Assembly: GCA_026692885.1 (NCBI GenBank)
Contig: JAPLNJ010001186.1
Span: 1 to 39,916, forward strand
Reading direction: 5' to 3'
Length of the DNA stretch: 39,916 nt
DNA from: Planctomycetota bacterium
GTDB taxonomy: Bacteria > Planctomycetota > Planctomycetia > Pirellulales > Pirellulaceae
Shown: one piece after another, positions 8,920 through 18,265 of the stretch
How positions within the stretch are numbered: the first letter of the stretch is position 1
How the letters are laid out: every line of letters begins with the position of its first letter
Notes under the pieces: generated by a model
Told to the model about the DNA's origin: nothing
What the model saw: only the letters and a program-made list of their open reading frames with translations
Database searches by the model: none
Program-made: the position numbers and the translations under genes

Positions 8920-11900
8920 TCACTCCGCACTGCGACGCTCGACAACGCCAGCCGGCACGCAGGCCATGGAGACGGGCGCGTAATTGCAGGTACACCCGGC
9001 TGTGAGATTGGGCATGTTCAGCACGCCGTTGGCTGGGTACAGGTTGTTGTTCACGGAACACCCCGGGCGGATGCCCAGGAACGGTGTGATTTCACGGCTG
9101 TCGAGATCAATCCATGCCGAAGTGCCGTGGTTGCGGGTGGTCAGCAAGTGTGCGCTTGCCCGCGTGCCCGTACAGCCCCGGCGGACCCACTTCAGTGGTT
9201 CGCCGACCGGTGTGGCAGACGGAAGATCGTAAACGGCCAAGGTCTCATCGTCCCCGGTGAGCAGCTTCTGGCCGGCAAGCAGTCCCGGCAGCCCCGTCTT
9301 CGGCAACCCGCCGCCCGTGATGACCAGCCGCGTCGCCCCGGATTTCTGCGGCAGAGGTTCGCCGTCGCGACCGCGATAAAAGCCCGTGGGCGTCACGACG
9401 ATGTCGAGTGATTGGCTGTACCGCAGCTTGGCACCGCCCGCCCGTTGCCATAGCCGTTCACCCGTGGCGAGGTTCAACGCGAACAGGCTGCCGTCGCGGA
9501 TCTCGTCTTCGCCGCGCTTCGGGTCGGCCAGCTCGGCACAAAACACCTTGCCTCCGCCCACAGCCAGGTACAGCGAGGTACGGGCCGCCTCGACTCGCCA
9601 AGGCACCTTGCCGGTGCGGCGATTCACGCATAGTACGCTTTGGCCGCTGGTGCCCACTAGATAGTCGTCGCAGACGCGAAGGTTTGCCCAAGGCGATTTG
9701 AGGTCTTCGGGAAGGGCAAGGCTTCCGGTGGGCTTGCCCGTGGCCGGATCGAACACGAAGCAAATCGTGCCATCGCCCAGGTAGATCGCGTCCTCGATGG
9801 CCACCAATTCCGTTGTCGGCGATAGGCTGGCAGAGGGACCCCATTGTCGGTGCCGCGCGTAGCGGAGGCCCTGGCGGTCAAGCGATTTCTCGGATAAGTC
9901 GACCTCCCACAGCTGTCGGCCCGTGAATACGTCCGATGCACGCAATAGCTCGTTTTCGTAGAGGACCACGCGTCCGCCAGCCACGCGGACCTGGTTTTGC
10001 CCTGGGAACTTGTGCCAACGCTGCGCGGCGTCGAACCACAGCACGGACATGGGCGAGCGGATGAACTCGTCTTCCGAAGCCCCGGTGCTGGCCGCGTTGG
10101 CTTCTGCGTGCGACCAGTCCGCCGCTCCCGGCAGCGGACCCGAACGGGCCAGCAGCACGAAGTCGCCAACCTGCCGAACGCTGGAGCCAGTGAACCTTTC
10201 ACCTTTCGCGATTTCCTCAAGCCGGCTGCGATCGGCCAATGGGTTCGACAGGCAGGCCACGCCGCCGTAAGGACGCAGGGGTTGAAATACGGCCTCAGCC
10301 AGCGGCCGCTCTCCCGCCTGCTGGAAGCCAGCGGGGGTTTCCGAAACCACAAGGTTGGCCAAGTACGGTGGAAACGGATACGTCAGAGGACTTCCGACCA
10401 GCACGCTCACCCGCGTGCCGTACAACCCCGCGAGGTGCAGCCGTTCGCGAAGTGAGGCAACCTTGCCGGCGTCACCATCCACGGCGACTACCTGCAGGGA
10501 CGACTGCCGCACAAGCTCTTCGACCAGACGGCCATTGTCGATCCCCAACACCAAGGCGTAACCGTCGCGAACGCCCGTGGTTTCAAGGATGGCCTTAGCT
10601 CTTTCGGTCCACTTGTCTGGCGCAGGCGGCGGGACTTCAGTCGCCACGTGCGTGATGGCTTCGCCCGATTGCGGAGCGGCGAAGGCATGCAGGCTTCCCT
10701 GGGCCGTCACGATGAACAGCTTCTCGTCGGCTGCGAGCATCCGCTGCGGCGTGCCTTCGAATTCCCCCCGCCACACAACCTTGGGTTCCTGGCCCGCCGT
10801 CGTGTCGATGGCTTCCACGACTCCCGGCCCACCGACGTACAGGCGATTTCCGGCCTTGATATGGACTTTCAGCTTCGACGGCAGTTCCCAAAGCCGACGA
10901 AGAACGCCCCCGAGATTGTCCGGAAGCTCGTCTTTGCCCCGGTGCGACGGGATGTTGTCCTTGGTTCTTTCTTGGAGCGTGAGTTCCGTCAGATCGCGGG
11001 CTACGATGCCCCCGTCGCTCGCGTACATCACTTCGGGCGTCAACACCGGCTGACAAAAGGAGTCGAGTTCCCTTTGATTGGCCGGTTCGATGTCGAGCCG
11101 GGTCCATCCGCCCGCGTACAGCATGGGCTTGTAATTTCGGGTGTTGGGTTTCGGGTTGGCCAACCGTTCGTCGTTGCGACGGGTGATGTCGTACAGGTCG
11201 CCCGCGTGACTGAGGTAGTTGCCGACGCCCGCCACAAACCAGCACCCCTTCGGCAAGCCGACTCGACCGCCCCAGCCAGTCGTGTAGGTCTGAACGGTAC
11301 CCGTCTTGCGATCGAGGAAGGCCGGCAGTTGGGCGCCACACGGAACGATCAACCTGTCGCCGACGATTGCCAGATAACCCTGGGGCGTCAAGCCGGCGTT
11401 CTGTCCCTGGCCGTGATCCCAGTTGCTCTCCGGAATGTGACCGCAACTGGTGTTCGACCAGACTGCTTTTCCTGACTCGGCATCCAGGGCATGGACGAAC
11501 ACGCCCTCGGTGGGCCAGAGTCCGGCGGCAAAATAGACCACGCCATCCGCCAACACGGGTCCACCGCGAGCAGGCCACAACGAGACCAACCGCCCATGTC
11601 CCAGTACCTTGCGAACCTTTCGGCCCTCGGGCAGACCGCGGAATTTCCACCGCACCGAGCCATCCTCGTTGAGGCAGTACAAGTAACCATCGTCGGAGAC
11701 AAAGTAGACTTTGCCGTGCCAGGCGACGGGCGCGAAGCGAACAGGTCCCTCGGTGATGAATCGCCAGCGTTCGACACCCGTCTCGGTGTCCAGTGCTGTC
11801 ACGCTGTCAGTAACCATCGACGGGACGAACATCGTGTGGCCAAGCACCACCGGCTCGTAGGAAGCGTCGTAAGCCAGTCGGACTTCGTTGGGGAACGCCG

Positions 11901-12075
11901 GTCTGGGCGGTGGTAGCGTGCGGGTCCAACGCAGCTGGAGTTTGGCCGGTAGTTCGTGTGGCGATGCAGCAGTGCGGCCCGCGTCATGGCGAAACTGCGG
12001 CCAATCGCCAGCCCGCAGCGGAGTGGTCAGCTGGCAGGCAACGAGTACGAGAGCCAGAGGGGAAAGCCAATTCAT
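8920..12075 (-). CDS. Very large secreted PQQ-like beta-propeller protein with methyltransferase-like insert
   Basis: 1051 residues, exported (signal peptide MNWLSPLALVLVACQLTTPLRAG, then DWPQFRHDAGRT). Propeller blades carry the usual motifs, for example VTALDTETGVERWRF, VYFVSDDGYLYCLNEDGSV, VHALDAESGKAVWS and ALNLATGERLWQ. Between the N- and C-terminal blades, residues about 490-600 read like a Rossmann SAM-methyltransferase core (YALVLGIDNGRLVEEL, then VVAVDGDAGKVASLRERL, a D-x-D strand end). The glycine motif is degenerate (GIDNG rather than GxGxG), so the insert may be structural or may bind another nucleotide. No quinone-dehydrogenase catalytic site was recognised. The ATG at 12075 has AAGGA about 9 nt upstream. 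The ligand and role are unknown. Confidence 0.8.
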   Translation of the reverse strand: MNWLSPLALVLVACQLTTPLRAGDWPQFRHDAGRTAASPHELPAKLQLRWTRTLPPPRPAFPNEVRLAYDASYEPVVLGHTMFVPSMVTDSVTALDTETGVERWRFITEGPVRFAPVAWHGKVYFVSDDGYLYCLNEDGSVRWKFRGLPEGRKVRKVLGHGRLVSLWPARGGPVLADGVVYFAAGLWPTEGVFVHALDAESGKAVWSNTSCGHIPESNWDHGQGQNAGLTPQGYLAIVGDRLIVPCGAQLPAFLDRKTGTVQTYTTGWGGRVGLPKGCWFVAGVGNYLSHAGDLYDITRRNDERLANPKPNTRNYKPMLYAGGWTRLDIEPANQRELDSFCQPVLTPEVMYASDGGIVARDLTELTLQERTKDNIPSHRGKDELPDNLGGVLRRLWELPSKLKVHIKAGNRLYVGGPGVVEAIDTTAGQEPKVVWRGEFEGTPQRMLAADEKLFIVTAQGSLHAFAAPQSGEAITHVATEVPPPAPDKWTERAKAILETTGVRDGYALVLGIDNGRLVEELVRQSSLQVVAVDGDAGKVASLRERLHLAGLYGTRVSVLVGSPLTYPFPPYLANLVVSETPAGFQQAGERPLAEAVFQPLRPYGGVACLSNPLADRSRLEEIAKGERFTGSSVRQVGDFVLLARSGPLPGAADWSHAEANAASTGASEDEFIRSPMSVLWFDAAQRWHKFPGQNQVRVAGGRVVLYENELLRASDVFTGRQLWEVDLSEKSLDRQGLRYARHRQWGPSASLSPTTELVAIEDAIYLGDGTICFVFDPATGKPTGSLALPEDLKSPWANLRVCDDYLVGTSGQSVLCVNRRTGKVPWRVEAARTSLYLAVGGGKVFCAELADPKRGEDEIRDGSLFALNLATGERLWQRAGGAKLRYSQSLDIVVTPTGFYRGRDGEPLPQKSGATRLVITGGGLPKTGLPGLLAGQKLLTGDDETLAVYDLPSATPVGEPLKWVRRGCTGTRASAHLLTTRNHGTSAWIDLDSREITPFLGIRPGCSVNNNLYPANGVLNMPNLTAGCTCNYAPVSMACVPAGVVERRSAE

Positions 12076-12390
12076 GGATGTCTTCCTTGCAAGTATCAAG
12101 TCAAATCGGGTTCGCAATCCGCCGGCTCGCCGGGGGCAATAAAGCCATCGTAAGGCTTGCCCAGGGCATCCGACAATAGCACCGCGCTATAAGCAGGCAG
12201 GGAAGGGCAGACGGACGCTCGGCCCTGGTGCCGGTCGAGACGGCAAGCACCAAGGGGCAGGCCGCAAGCAACTTCAGCGTCGTCGTCAGCGTGGGCGCAG
12301 GCCTCGTAGAATCGCAGCCAGCTGCCGTCCGGGCTCCGTGGCTGGCCGATTGGTCGGCCACTCACGAGTTTGCTTCCGGACGCAAAGCGG

Positions 12391-12547
12391 GCTTGATCGT
12401 GACCTTGTGAACTGCTGTCAGTGCTGTCGGCGGTCGGGGTGGCTGGCGGCTGAGCCCAAGCGAAGCCCCAGTCCCCGATTTCTGGAGCATCGCTGCGATT
12501 TGCCCCGGCCACCCTCCATCTCGCAGTTCGCAACCTTACGATCAAGT
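12391..12547. mobile_element. MITE-like element (GCTTGATCGT / ACGATCAAG ends)
   Basis: About 157 bp with imperfect terminal inverted repeats. Its interior (CTGAGCCCAAGCGAAGCCCC and neighbouring bases) matches, in opposite orientation, the interior of 39548-39718. It lies in the 975-bp gap between the PQQ gene and the DUF11 gene. A frame of about 150 codons on the minus strand starts inside it, but it is low-complexity and resembles nothing I know. Apart from this element and the repeat at 12835, the gap shows no gene. Confidence 0.7.
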
Positions 12548-12834
12548 CCGTAGACGGCCTACCGTTTTCTTCCCTGCCGGCCCGACGTACGCGTCCTATC
12601 TTACGCAGTCCGACCCATTGCCACCGATTCAGGTGGTGTCATTCGCCAACGGATCCCGTCCCGATTAAGTCAGGCAAGCAGACCAACCGATAACACCGTT
12701 TGATCAGGCACCGGTGGACCGGGCACATTCCAGGTGCCGCCGGGCAAACATAGCCTTGGCCCGGGCTGACAAAACGCGGGTACGGGCTCTACAGGAAGTC
12801 GATCCCACTTTCGTTCCGGGTGACAGGCAGCTTA

Positions 12835-12888
12835 GGGACAGGAAAGTGGGGAAATCCTCCACGCTTCGAGGGAGCTTTTTCCTGTCCC
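12835..12888. repeat. GGGACAGGAAA inverted repeat
   Basis: GGGACAGGAAAG at 12835-12846 is answered by TTTTCCTGTCCC at 12877-12888, and a third CATTTTCCTGTC follows immediately. The spacing and A/T-rich arms look like a dispersed intergenic palindrome rather than a terminator, since the next gene upstream points away from it. Confidence 0.5.
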
Positions 12889-13050
12889 GCATTTTCCTGT
12901 CATCAGGCGGCGGAAAACAGAATTTCTTGGCGGTCCAGTTTTGGCCTGTAACTGCCCGCCGCTAAACCATCCCACCTAGAATCGCTGAGCAAAACTGGTC
13001 CCGATTGGGTGCGAGTTTGACGGTGATTCGCCAGTTATACGAGGGGTACG

Positions 13051-14553
13051 ATGTATCGCCAAACTGCCTTAACCGGACTTGCCTTGTTTCTGCTGACAGC
13101 CCTGTCTCACGTCGTCCAAGGGCAGAACCCTTCCCCGGAAATGAACACGTCTTCGGCGGTTCCCGTAATCTCGATCGAGACGTCCGTCCCAGGCGAGATC
13201 AACATCGGCGCAGCGGCCCACTTTGTCATTTCTGTGAAGAACTCCGGCAAGTCGATCGCGGAGGGCGTGTCGATTCAAACCACGCTGCCGCCGACAGTCA
13301 AGTTCGTTCAAGCCGACCCGACTCCGAGTTTGGCCAAGGATCGCTTGCTGCAGTTTGAGGTCGGCGATCTGGCTCCCGGCACCGTGCGTCGGATCACCGT
13401 GGAATTGATTCCCCAGAAGACCGGCCCGGTGGATCTCCAGGCCAGGGCCTTCTTCTCGGCTTCGACCCAGTCTGCACTGCAGGTGCGGCGACCAGAGATT
13501 ACGATTCAGTGTGGCGGCCCGGAGACGGCTCAGATTGGCGAGACCGTCACGTTTCAGGTGGTAGTCAAGAATATTGGCGACGGGCCGGCGCAGCAGGTTG
13601 TGCTGACGCCGCAGTTGCCCGAAAGCAGCTACCTCGAATCGCAAGAGCCTCGCGCCGTGAAGATCCCCGTCCTGAGTGCGGGTCAATCGCAGGAGTTCAA
13701 GTTCGTCGTGCGGGCCAACCAGCGGGAGTTGCTGGAAGGCAACTTTGTCGCCTCGGCGCAAGACAATCGCGAAGTGCAATGCAGCCACCAGGTGAAGATT
13801 CTGTCTCCCGACCTGCGCGTCGAAGTCACCGGTACCCACGTCGGTTTCCTGGGCACGGAAGGCGAATACTCGCTTCGCACCTGGAATCCGGGCGATACCG
13901 TCCTACGCGGCGTGAGGGTGGCCCTGCAGGTCGCCGATGGTCTGGACGTCACAACGCTGTCGGAGCAGGGAAGTGTCGATCGCGAGAATCGCATCTACAC
14001 GTGGTGCCTGCCCACCTTGAATCCGGGCGACTCCCACACGATCCAGCTGAAGGCCAAGGCGGCCAAAGTCGGGCGGCAAGTCCAGCAGGTAGTCGCGCTG
14101 ACCGATGCCCAGTTGCGTGCCCAAGGCTCGCACCTGACCCACGTGATCTCACGTGCCAACGTGGAGGTGGCGGTGAGCAACGCCAAGGAAGCGGTCGAAG
14201 TTGGCGCGGCGGAAGAATTCACGATTTCGGTCGTCAACCACGGCTCGCGAGCGGCGGAGACCATCACGGTCACGGTCCAATTGCCGGAGGGTGTCCAGCC
14301 CGTGGCGACCGATGGGGCGGTGACGGCGGATCAGCAAGTGCAGTTCCCCGGTTTTCGCCTGAAGCCCGCGGAGTCGAAAACGCTGACGTTCCGTGCGGTG
14401 GGCCTCAGCGCCGGCGATCATGCGGTGCGTGCGACCGTCGAAACCGACTTTGCGGCGGTACCGACGGTGGCCGAGACGTTGGTGTACTTCTACGACGCGG
14501 ACGAACTCCAGCGGATCGCCCGCGAATTGGACGCGAACGTCATCGTACGCTAA
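13051..14553 (+). CDS. Secreted DUF11/CARDB-type repeat protein
   Basis: 500 residues; a signal peptide (FLLTALSHVVQGQ) is followed by four beta-sandwich repeats of the DUF11/CARDB type, starting near residues 35, 148, 250 and 370. Repeat hallmarks are VGAAEEFTISVVNHGSRAAE, VTFQVVVKNIGDGPAQQVVL and VSIQTTLPPTVKFV. Such domains are extracellular adhesive or spacer modules in planctomycete surface proteins; no catalytic residue, LPXTG or other anchor is seen. The ATG at 13051 has GAGGGG 4-5 nt upstream. A clear terminator lies 26 bp downstream, so it is probably monocistronic. Its exact partner is unknown. Confidence 0.8.
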   Translation: MYRQTALTGLALFLLTALSHVVQGQNPSPEMNTSSAVPVISIETSVPGEINIGAAAHFVISVKNSGKSIAEGVSIQTTLPPTVKFVQADPTPSLAKDRLLQFEVGDLAPGTVRRITVELIPQKTGPVDLQARAFFSASTQSALQVRRPEITIQCGGPETAQIGETVTFQVVVKNIGDGPAQQVVLTPQLPESSYLESQEPRAVKIPVLSAGQSQEFKFVVRANQRELLEGNFVASAQDNREVQCSHQVKILSPDLRVEVTGTHVGFLGTEGEYSLRTWNPGDTVLRGVRVALQVADGLDVTTLSEQGSVDRENRIYTWCLPTLNPGDSHTIQLKAKAAKVGRQVQQVVALTDAQLRAQGSHLTHVISRANVEVAVSNAKEAVEVGAAEEFTISVVNHGSRAAETITVTVQLPEGVQPVATDGAVTADQQVQFPGFRLKPAESKTLTFRAVGLSAGDHAVRATVETDFAAVPTVAETLVYFYDADELQRIARELDANVIVR

Positions 14554-14578
14554 CGATAGCGACCTTGCGGACTGAGCC

Positions 14579-14621
14579 AAGACTCGCCACAGCCAATCGC
14601 TCGGGCGAGTCTTCTGCTTTT
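14579..14621 (+). terminator. Rho-independent terminator of the DUF11 gene
   Basis: A perfect 10-bp stem (AAGACTCGCC and GGCGAGTCTT) with a 15-nt loop is followed by CTGCTTTT, right after the DUF11 stop codon. Confidence 0.65.
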
Positions 14622-14670
14622 CGCCATGTTCGCAGCCCAAATCGCGGGGACACATTCAGGGTGTTGCCCT

Positions 14671-14693
14671 GGCCTTGATCGTAAGGTTGTGGC
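14671..14693. repeat. Solo end of the GGCCTTGATC family
   Basis: GGCCTTGATCGTAAGGTTG matches the terminal repeats of the MITE at 39548-39718, but no partner end is found downstream. A GTTGGTGGGCACAACCCACC hairpin follows near 14718, similar to the module at 26206. The gap 14554-14898 otherwise has only the terminator. Confidence 0.55.
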
Positions 14694-14898
14694 TAGCCAC
14701 CACAAGCGACTGTAGTTGGTGGGCACAACCCACCCTGCGTCTGATACCGTCGCCGATTTAATTGACTGCCTGCTTGTCGCGTGACTGCGAAAGTGCTGTA
14801 GAATGTGGGCGTCCACCGCGTTCGAGTCAGACGCCGTGAGATCCATGTCCGGTGCGCGGATCTCAGACTACTCACACAGAAAGAAGGAACCGTCTTCC

Positions 14899-15372
14899 AT
14901 GTCACGTGCATTCTGGTTGACCGTGTTGTGTCTGTTCGTCTTGCCAGCCATTGCTCAGGAGCAACCTGTGCCGTCCGCCACCCCGACCGTGCCCGACTTG
15001 ACCTCGCTGGTCACCGACAGCGCCCAATTGCCGACGGAGAAATCTACCTGGGGCAGCCTCCAGTGGTTGTGCAGCGCCAAGCTGTCGCCGGGAGCGGCGC
15101 AGACTGTGGGGTTGGCCGTGATTCTGCCCGGTCAGCGGAATCCGGTACACTATCATCCCAACTGCGAAGAGGTGCTGTACATGCTCTCCGGTCACGGCCA
15201 ACACAGTTTCGACGGACGTGTCGTCGAACTGAAGGCCGGCATGACGATCCGCATTCCGGCTGGCGTCAAACATAACCTGATCAATACCGGCACGGAGCCG
15301 ATCCGCACCCTGATCTCGTTCTCGTCAGGCGATCGGAAGACGGTGTTCTTGGAAGAGAAACCGACGAAGTAG
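14899..15372 (+). CDS. Secreted single-domain cupin
   Basis: 157 residues with a signal peptide (LTVLCLFVLPAIAQ), so probably periplasmic. It is one cupin barrel: motif 1 around NPVHYHPNCEEVLYML supplies H84, H86 and E90, and motif 2 around GMTIRIPAGVKHN supplies H125, a full 3-His/1-Glu metal set. Substrate unknown; exported cupins of this size include sugar-binding and metal-binding proteins. The ATG at 14899 follows AAGGA by about 10 nt; the frame further upstream lacks family character. The next gene starts 11 bp after the stop, suggesting co-transcription. Confidence 0.8.
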   Translation: MSRAFWLTVLCLFVLPAIAQEQPVPSATPTVPDLTSLVTDSAQLPTEKSTWGSLQWLCSAKLSPGAAQTVGLAVILPGQRNPVHYHPNCEEVLYMLSGHGQHSFDGRVVELKAGMTIRIPAGVKHNLINTGTEPIRTLISFSSGDRKTVFLEEKPTK

Positions 15373-15383
15373 TGGAGCCTCTC

Positions 15384-15917
15384 ATGAAAACCTACCTGGT
15401 CGTCACCATCACCTGCCCGGATCGGCCGGGAATCGTCGAACGCGTCACGGAGGTTATGGTCGAGTTTTCCGCCAACTGGGAGGAAAGCCGGCTGGCCCGT
15501 TTGGGAGGTGATTTTGCGGGCATTATCAAGCTCAGCGTGCCGCCGGAAAAGGCGGAAGCCTTGGCACAATCGCTGCGGGCGTTGGCCGACGATCAGCTGG
15601 GCGTGCTGGTGAAGACCACGCAGTCACTCGCCGCCGATCCGCTGGCCGGGTACGCCTTGTATGAATTGCGTCTGGTGGGCGCCGACCATGAGGGGATCGT
15701 GCACCGGGTGGCCAGTTATCTGGCGAGCCAGGGGATTAATGTCGAGAACCTGGAGACCGAGATGGTGCTCGCACCGATGAGTGCGGCGCCCCTGTTTCAG
15801 ATGCAAGCCCAGATCAAAGTCCCGCCCGGCCTGCCGCTGACGGAACTGGGCGCGAATTTGGATCGGATCGGCGATGAGTTGGGCGTGGATATCGAAGTCC
15901 ACCGGTGCACGGGCTAG
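15384..15917 (+). CDS. Double ACT-domain regulator (GcvR-like)
   Basis: A 177-residue cytoplasmic protein with two ACT domains: residues about 4-80 begin TYLVVTITCPDRPGIVERVT, and residues about 92-172 begin YELRLVGADHEGIVHRVASYL. This is the architecture of GcvR, a regulator of glycine-cleavage genes, and of related amino-acid-sensing proteins. The DRPGIV and DHEGIV turns are where ACT domains usually bind ligands. No DNA-binding domain is present, so any regulation would be through a partner. The ATG at 15384 has GGAG 7 nt upstream. No glycine-cleavage gene is nearby, so the sensed ligand is not predicted. Confidence 0.8.
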   Translation: MKTYLVVTITCPDRPGIVERVTEVMVEFSANWEESRLARLGGDFAGIIKLSVPPEKAEALAQSLRALADDQLGVLVKTTQSLAADPLAGYALYELRLVGADHEGIVHRVASYLASQGINVENLETEMVLAPMSAAPLFQMQAQIKVPPGLPLTELGANLDRIGDELGVDIEVHRCTG

Positions 15918-15935
15918 GGCCTTGATCAGAACGTT
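15918..15935. repeat. Solo GGCCTTGATC-type end between two genes
   Basis: GGCCTTGATCAGAACGTT follows directly on the ACT-gene stop codon and is a near match to the terminus at 39737. It occupies the 36-bp gap between the two genes, so an element end has probably been fixed here. Confidence 0.45.
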
Positions 15936-15953
15936 GTGTCGGCGGGTTGCACA

Positions 15954-17654
15954 ATGTGTGTCATCTTCGAACTGCTCGCAGTCTTGGCGGCCGTGGGGCT
16001 GGCGATCTTCGCGCCGCCAGCCGCGCTGTTTCGCTGGCGCCGTCTCCGCAGCGGTTTTCGGGCCCTCGCCGCAAACACCTGGCTGGCCGTATCGCTCATC
16101 GGTTTGCTGGTGCTGGTCATCGAAGCCTCCGTCGGATTCTTGGTGCAAATGCCGACGCCGGGAAACACGGACGAGTTTTCGTACTTGCTGGCCGGGGATA
16201 CCTTTGCCCACGGGCGGCTCACCAATCCAACCCATCCCTTGTGGGAGCATTTTGAGAGCTACAACATCATTCACCAGCCCAGCTATCAAGCGAAATATCC
16301 GCCCGGCCAAGGCTTGGTGTTGGCGCTAGGACAATGGTTGTGCGGTGAGCCGTGCGTCGGTGTGTGGCTTAGTCTGGCGGCGGCGTGCGGAGCGGTCGGC
16401 TGGATGCTCTACGGTTGGCTGCCTCGTCGTTGGGCCCTGTTCGGCGGATTGCTGACCGTCCTGAACGTGGACCTGCTGCGACATTGGGGGCAGAGCTACT
16501 GGGGCGGCGCTGTCCCCTTGCTAGGCGGCGCCCTGGTGTTTGGAGCGTTGCCGCGGTTGGTGCGTCACTGGCGTCCCACTCACGCCCTGGTGTTGGGCCT
16601 GGGTTTGGCGATTCTGGCCCTCAGCCGGCCCTACGAAGGTCTCGTCGCCGCCTTGCCCGCGGCGGGCCTATTACTGGTCCGGATGGTCCGCCACGGCTGG
16701 CCGTGGCGGTGGGAACTGTGGCGCTGCGTCGTGGCCCCGCTGGCGACGGTACTATTGCTCGCGGCCGGTTGGCTGGGTTACTACAACTACCGCGTCACCG
16801 GTCATCCCCTGCGGCAGCCCTATGCGGTTTGGCAGGCGACGTACACGACCTATGGAGGCCTTTCCGACATCTTCTTTTGCTGGCGTGTGCGGACCATCCC
16901 GGAGCAGCTGCCGGAGCGGATCATCCGCAAAGCGCCCACCGAGCAGATGTGGCACCAGTGGTTCGGCGTCACCGCGAATTTCGGCCGCAAGCTGTTTTGG
17001 CAATGGAGTTTTTACGTGTCTCTGACGCTGACACCGGTCTTGGTGGCGTGGGTCTGGAGGTGGCCGCGTCGGGAGACTCGCTTTGCTGGTTTCACGGTGG
17101 CCTTGTTGCTGGTGGCGATTATCCTGCAAAGCACGCACGCCTACCCGCACTACCTCGCTCCGGTCGCCTGCCTGGTCAGCTTGTTGCTCGTGCAGGGCTT
17201 CCGTCGACTCCGCTGCTGGCGTCGCGAGGGAAAACCCGTGGGCCGGTTCTTGGCGCGGGAGCTGATCGTCATCCACGTCTGCTCCTGCCTGTTCCTGCAG
17301 GGCTGGCAATGGATCCACGATCCGTTCTTCGAGTACAACCGCTGGAGCGTGGCCCGCACACAGCTCGCGGCAGAGCTGGCACAAACGGGCAACCAACACG
17401 TTGTGCTCGTACGCTATCCAGCCTCGGATTATCAGACGGAGGTGTGGGACGAGTGGGTCTACAATCGGGCTGACATCGATTCTGCGGCCGTGATTTGGGC
17501 TCGCGATCTGGGACCGGAAAAGAACCGCCGACTGTTCGAGTACTATCGTGATCGGCGTCTGTGGGTGTTGGATGTTGAGCACGCGGAGCTCCGACCATGG
17601 CCCCACGGCAACGCCTCCCTCGCGAGTGACCCCGTAGCGAAAAACCGCAACTGA
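15954..17654 (+). CDS. Polytopic GT-C-type membrane glycosyltransferase-like protein
   Basis: 566 residues, with about ten or more hydrophobic segments spread over most of its length, so an inner-membrane protein. After the first two membrane spans the loop TPGNTDEFSYLLAGDTFAHG contains the acidic pair expected at the catalytic loop of GT-C enzymes (ArnT/PMT-like, using polyprenyl-phosphate sugars), followed by HQPSYQAKYPPGQGLVLALG. The soluble C-terminal tail (about 470-566) has HVVLVRYPASDYQTEVWDEWVYN. The donor and acceptor cannot be read from sequence. ATG 15954 is chosen; a GTG at 15936 in the same frame is possible but lies in the repeat end. It may follow the ACT gene in one transcript. 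Confidence 0.75.
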   Translation: MCVIFELLAVLAAVGLAIFAPPAALFRWRRLRSGFRALAANTWLAVSLIGLLVLVIEASVGFLVQMPTPGNTDEFSYLLAGDTFAHGRLTNPTHPLWEHFESYNIIHQPSYQAKYPPGQGLVLALGQWLCGEPCVGVWLSLAAACGAVGWMLYGWLPRRWALFGGLLTVLNVDLLRHWGQSYWGGAVPLLGGALVFGALPRLVRHWRPTHALVLGLGLAILALSRPYEGLVAALPAAGLLLVRMVRHGWPWRWELWRCVVAPLATVLLLAAGWLGYYNYRVTGHPLRQPYAVWQATYTTYGGLSDIFFCWRVRTIPEQLPERIIRKAPTEQMWHQWFGVTANFGRKLFWQWSFYVSLTLTPVLVAWVWRWPRRETRFAGFTVALLLVAIILQSTHAYPHYLAPVACLVSLLLVQGFRRLRCWRREGKPVGRFLARELIVIHVCSCLFLQGWQWIHDPFFEYNRWSVARTQLAAELAQTGNQHVVLVRYPASDYQTEVWDEWVYNRADIDSAAVIWARDLGPEKNRRLFEYYRDRRLWVLDVEHAELRPWPHGNASLASDPVAKNRN

Positions 17655-17674
17655 TGCCTTGCCTACGAAGGCTC

Positions 17675-17761
17675 GGCCGAAAAATAACTCCCTCGCCCAG
17701 GTACTCCGGGGAGAGGGTTGGGGTGAGGGGCTGAATGGCAAATGCCGAAGTTATTTTTCGG
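17675..17761. repeat. CCCTCACCCC-type palindromic repeat, copy B
   Basis: The perfect 13-bp arms CCGAAAAATAACT (17677-17689) and AGTTATTTTTCGG (17749-17761) enclose the same core as copy A at 3748-3836. It lies 20 bp after the GT-C stop and could act as a 3' hairpin for that transcript. Confidence 0.7.
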
Positions 17762-17819
17762 TTGTTCCTAAGCCCACGCTTCATGAATCCGCCCCGCATC
17801 AGATCCCAGTTTCCTTCGC

Positions 17820-18260
17820 TCATCCAAGGCGGCCCCAGGGTGCCGCGGCGTCCTGGGCGAGCACGTCGAGCAGGGATTCCCATTCCGCATCTGCGTCCAT
17901 CCACGGCGAACTGCCCCGCGGGGGCGTGACCGTGGACGGCCGTGTCGGTTTCTTGAGAACCAGCAGCTAATAGCGTCAACAGGTTGTCCCCGCCCGGTTG
18001 GCTAACCGGCTTGGGCATTCCGATCCGGCCCCGACACCCACGTCGCATAGACCTGGTAGGTGAGCCACGGCGAGAGGTTGTCGAACTGCCAGCTGGCGAA
18101 GCTGTCCCCACAGCTCGTGCAAGCGATCGATTGCACCACGCTTTGATACCCCGTTCCGGTTACCGTCGACCAGCGGCCCGACGTGCCATACCCCGCCCCC
18201 CCGTTATCGAGGATCCGGGCGTCGGCCAGCGATAGAACCAGGTTCGAACCGGAGGTGGCA
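17820..18260 (-). pseudogene. Decayed end of a large secreted protein (golvesin-like domain)
   Basis: On the minus strand, 18260-18002 encodes ILDNGGAGYGTSGRWSTVTG, then SWQFDNLSPWLTYQVYATWV, a pattern typical of golvesin C-terminal-like beta domains in large planctomycete surface proteins, before a stop after NAQAG. In a different minus frame downstream, DADAEWESLLDVLAQDAAA ends at a stop at 17820, resembling a C-terminal tail of the same class. There is no start codon with family sequence upstream, so this is read as a truncated and frameshifted remnant. The open frame extends upstream to 18574 but is basic and low-complexity there. Confidence 0.5.
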
Positions 18261-18265
18261 GCCGG

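Noticed and set aside
12096..12545. Open frame of 149 codons on the minus strand before the DUF11 gene
   Set aside because: It begins inside a MITE-like element, has low-complexity composition and no recognisable domain; probably chance in GC-rich DNA.
17269..18111. 280-codon frame on the minus strand overlapping the GT-C gene
   Set aside because: It runs antisense through the well-supported GT-C coding region and through a dispersed repeat; no family match.
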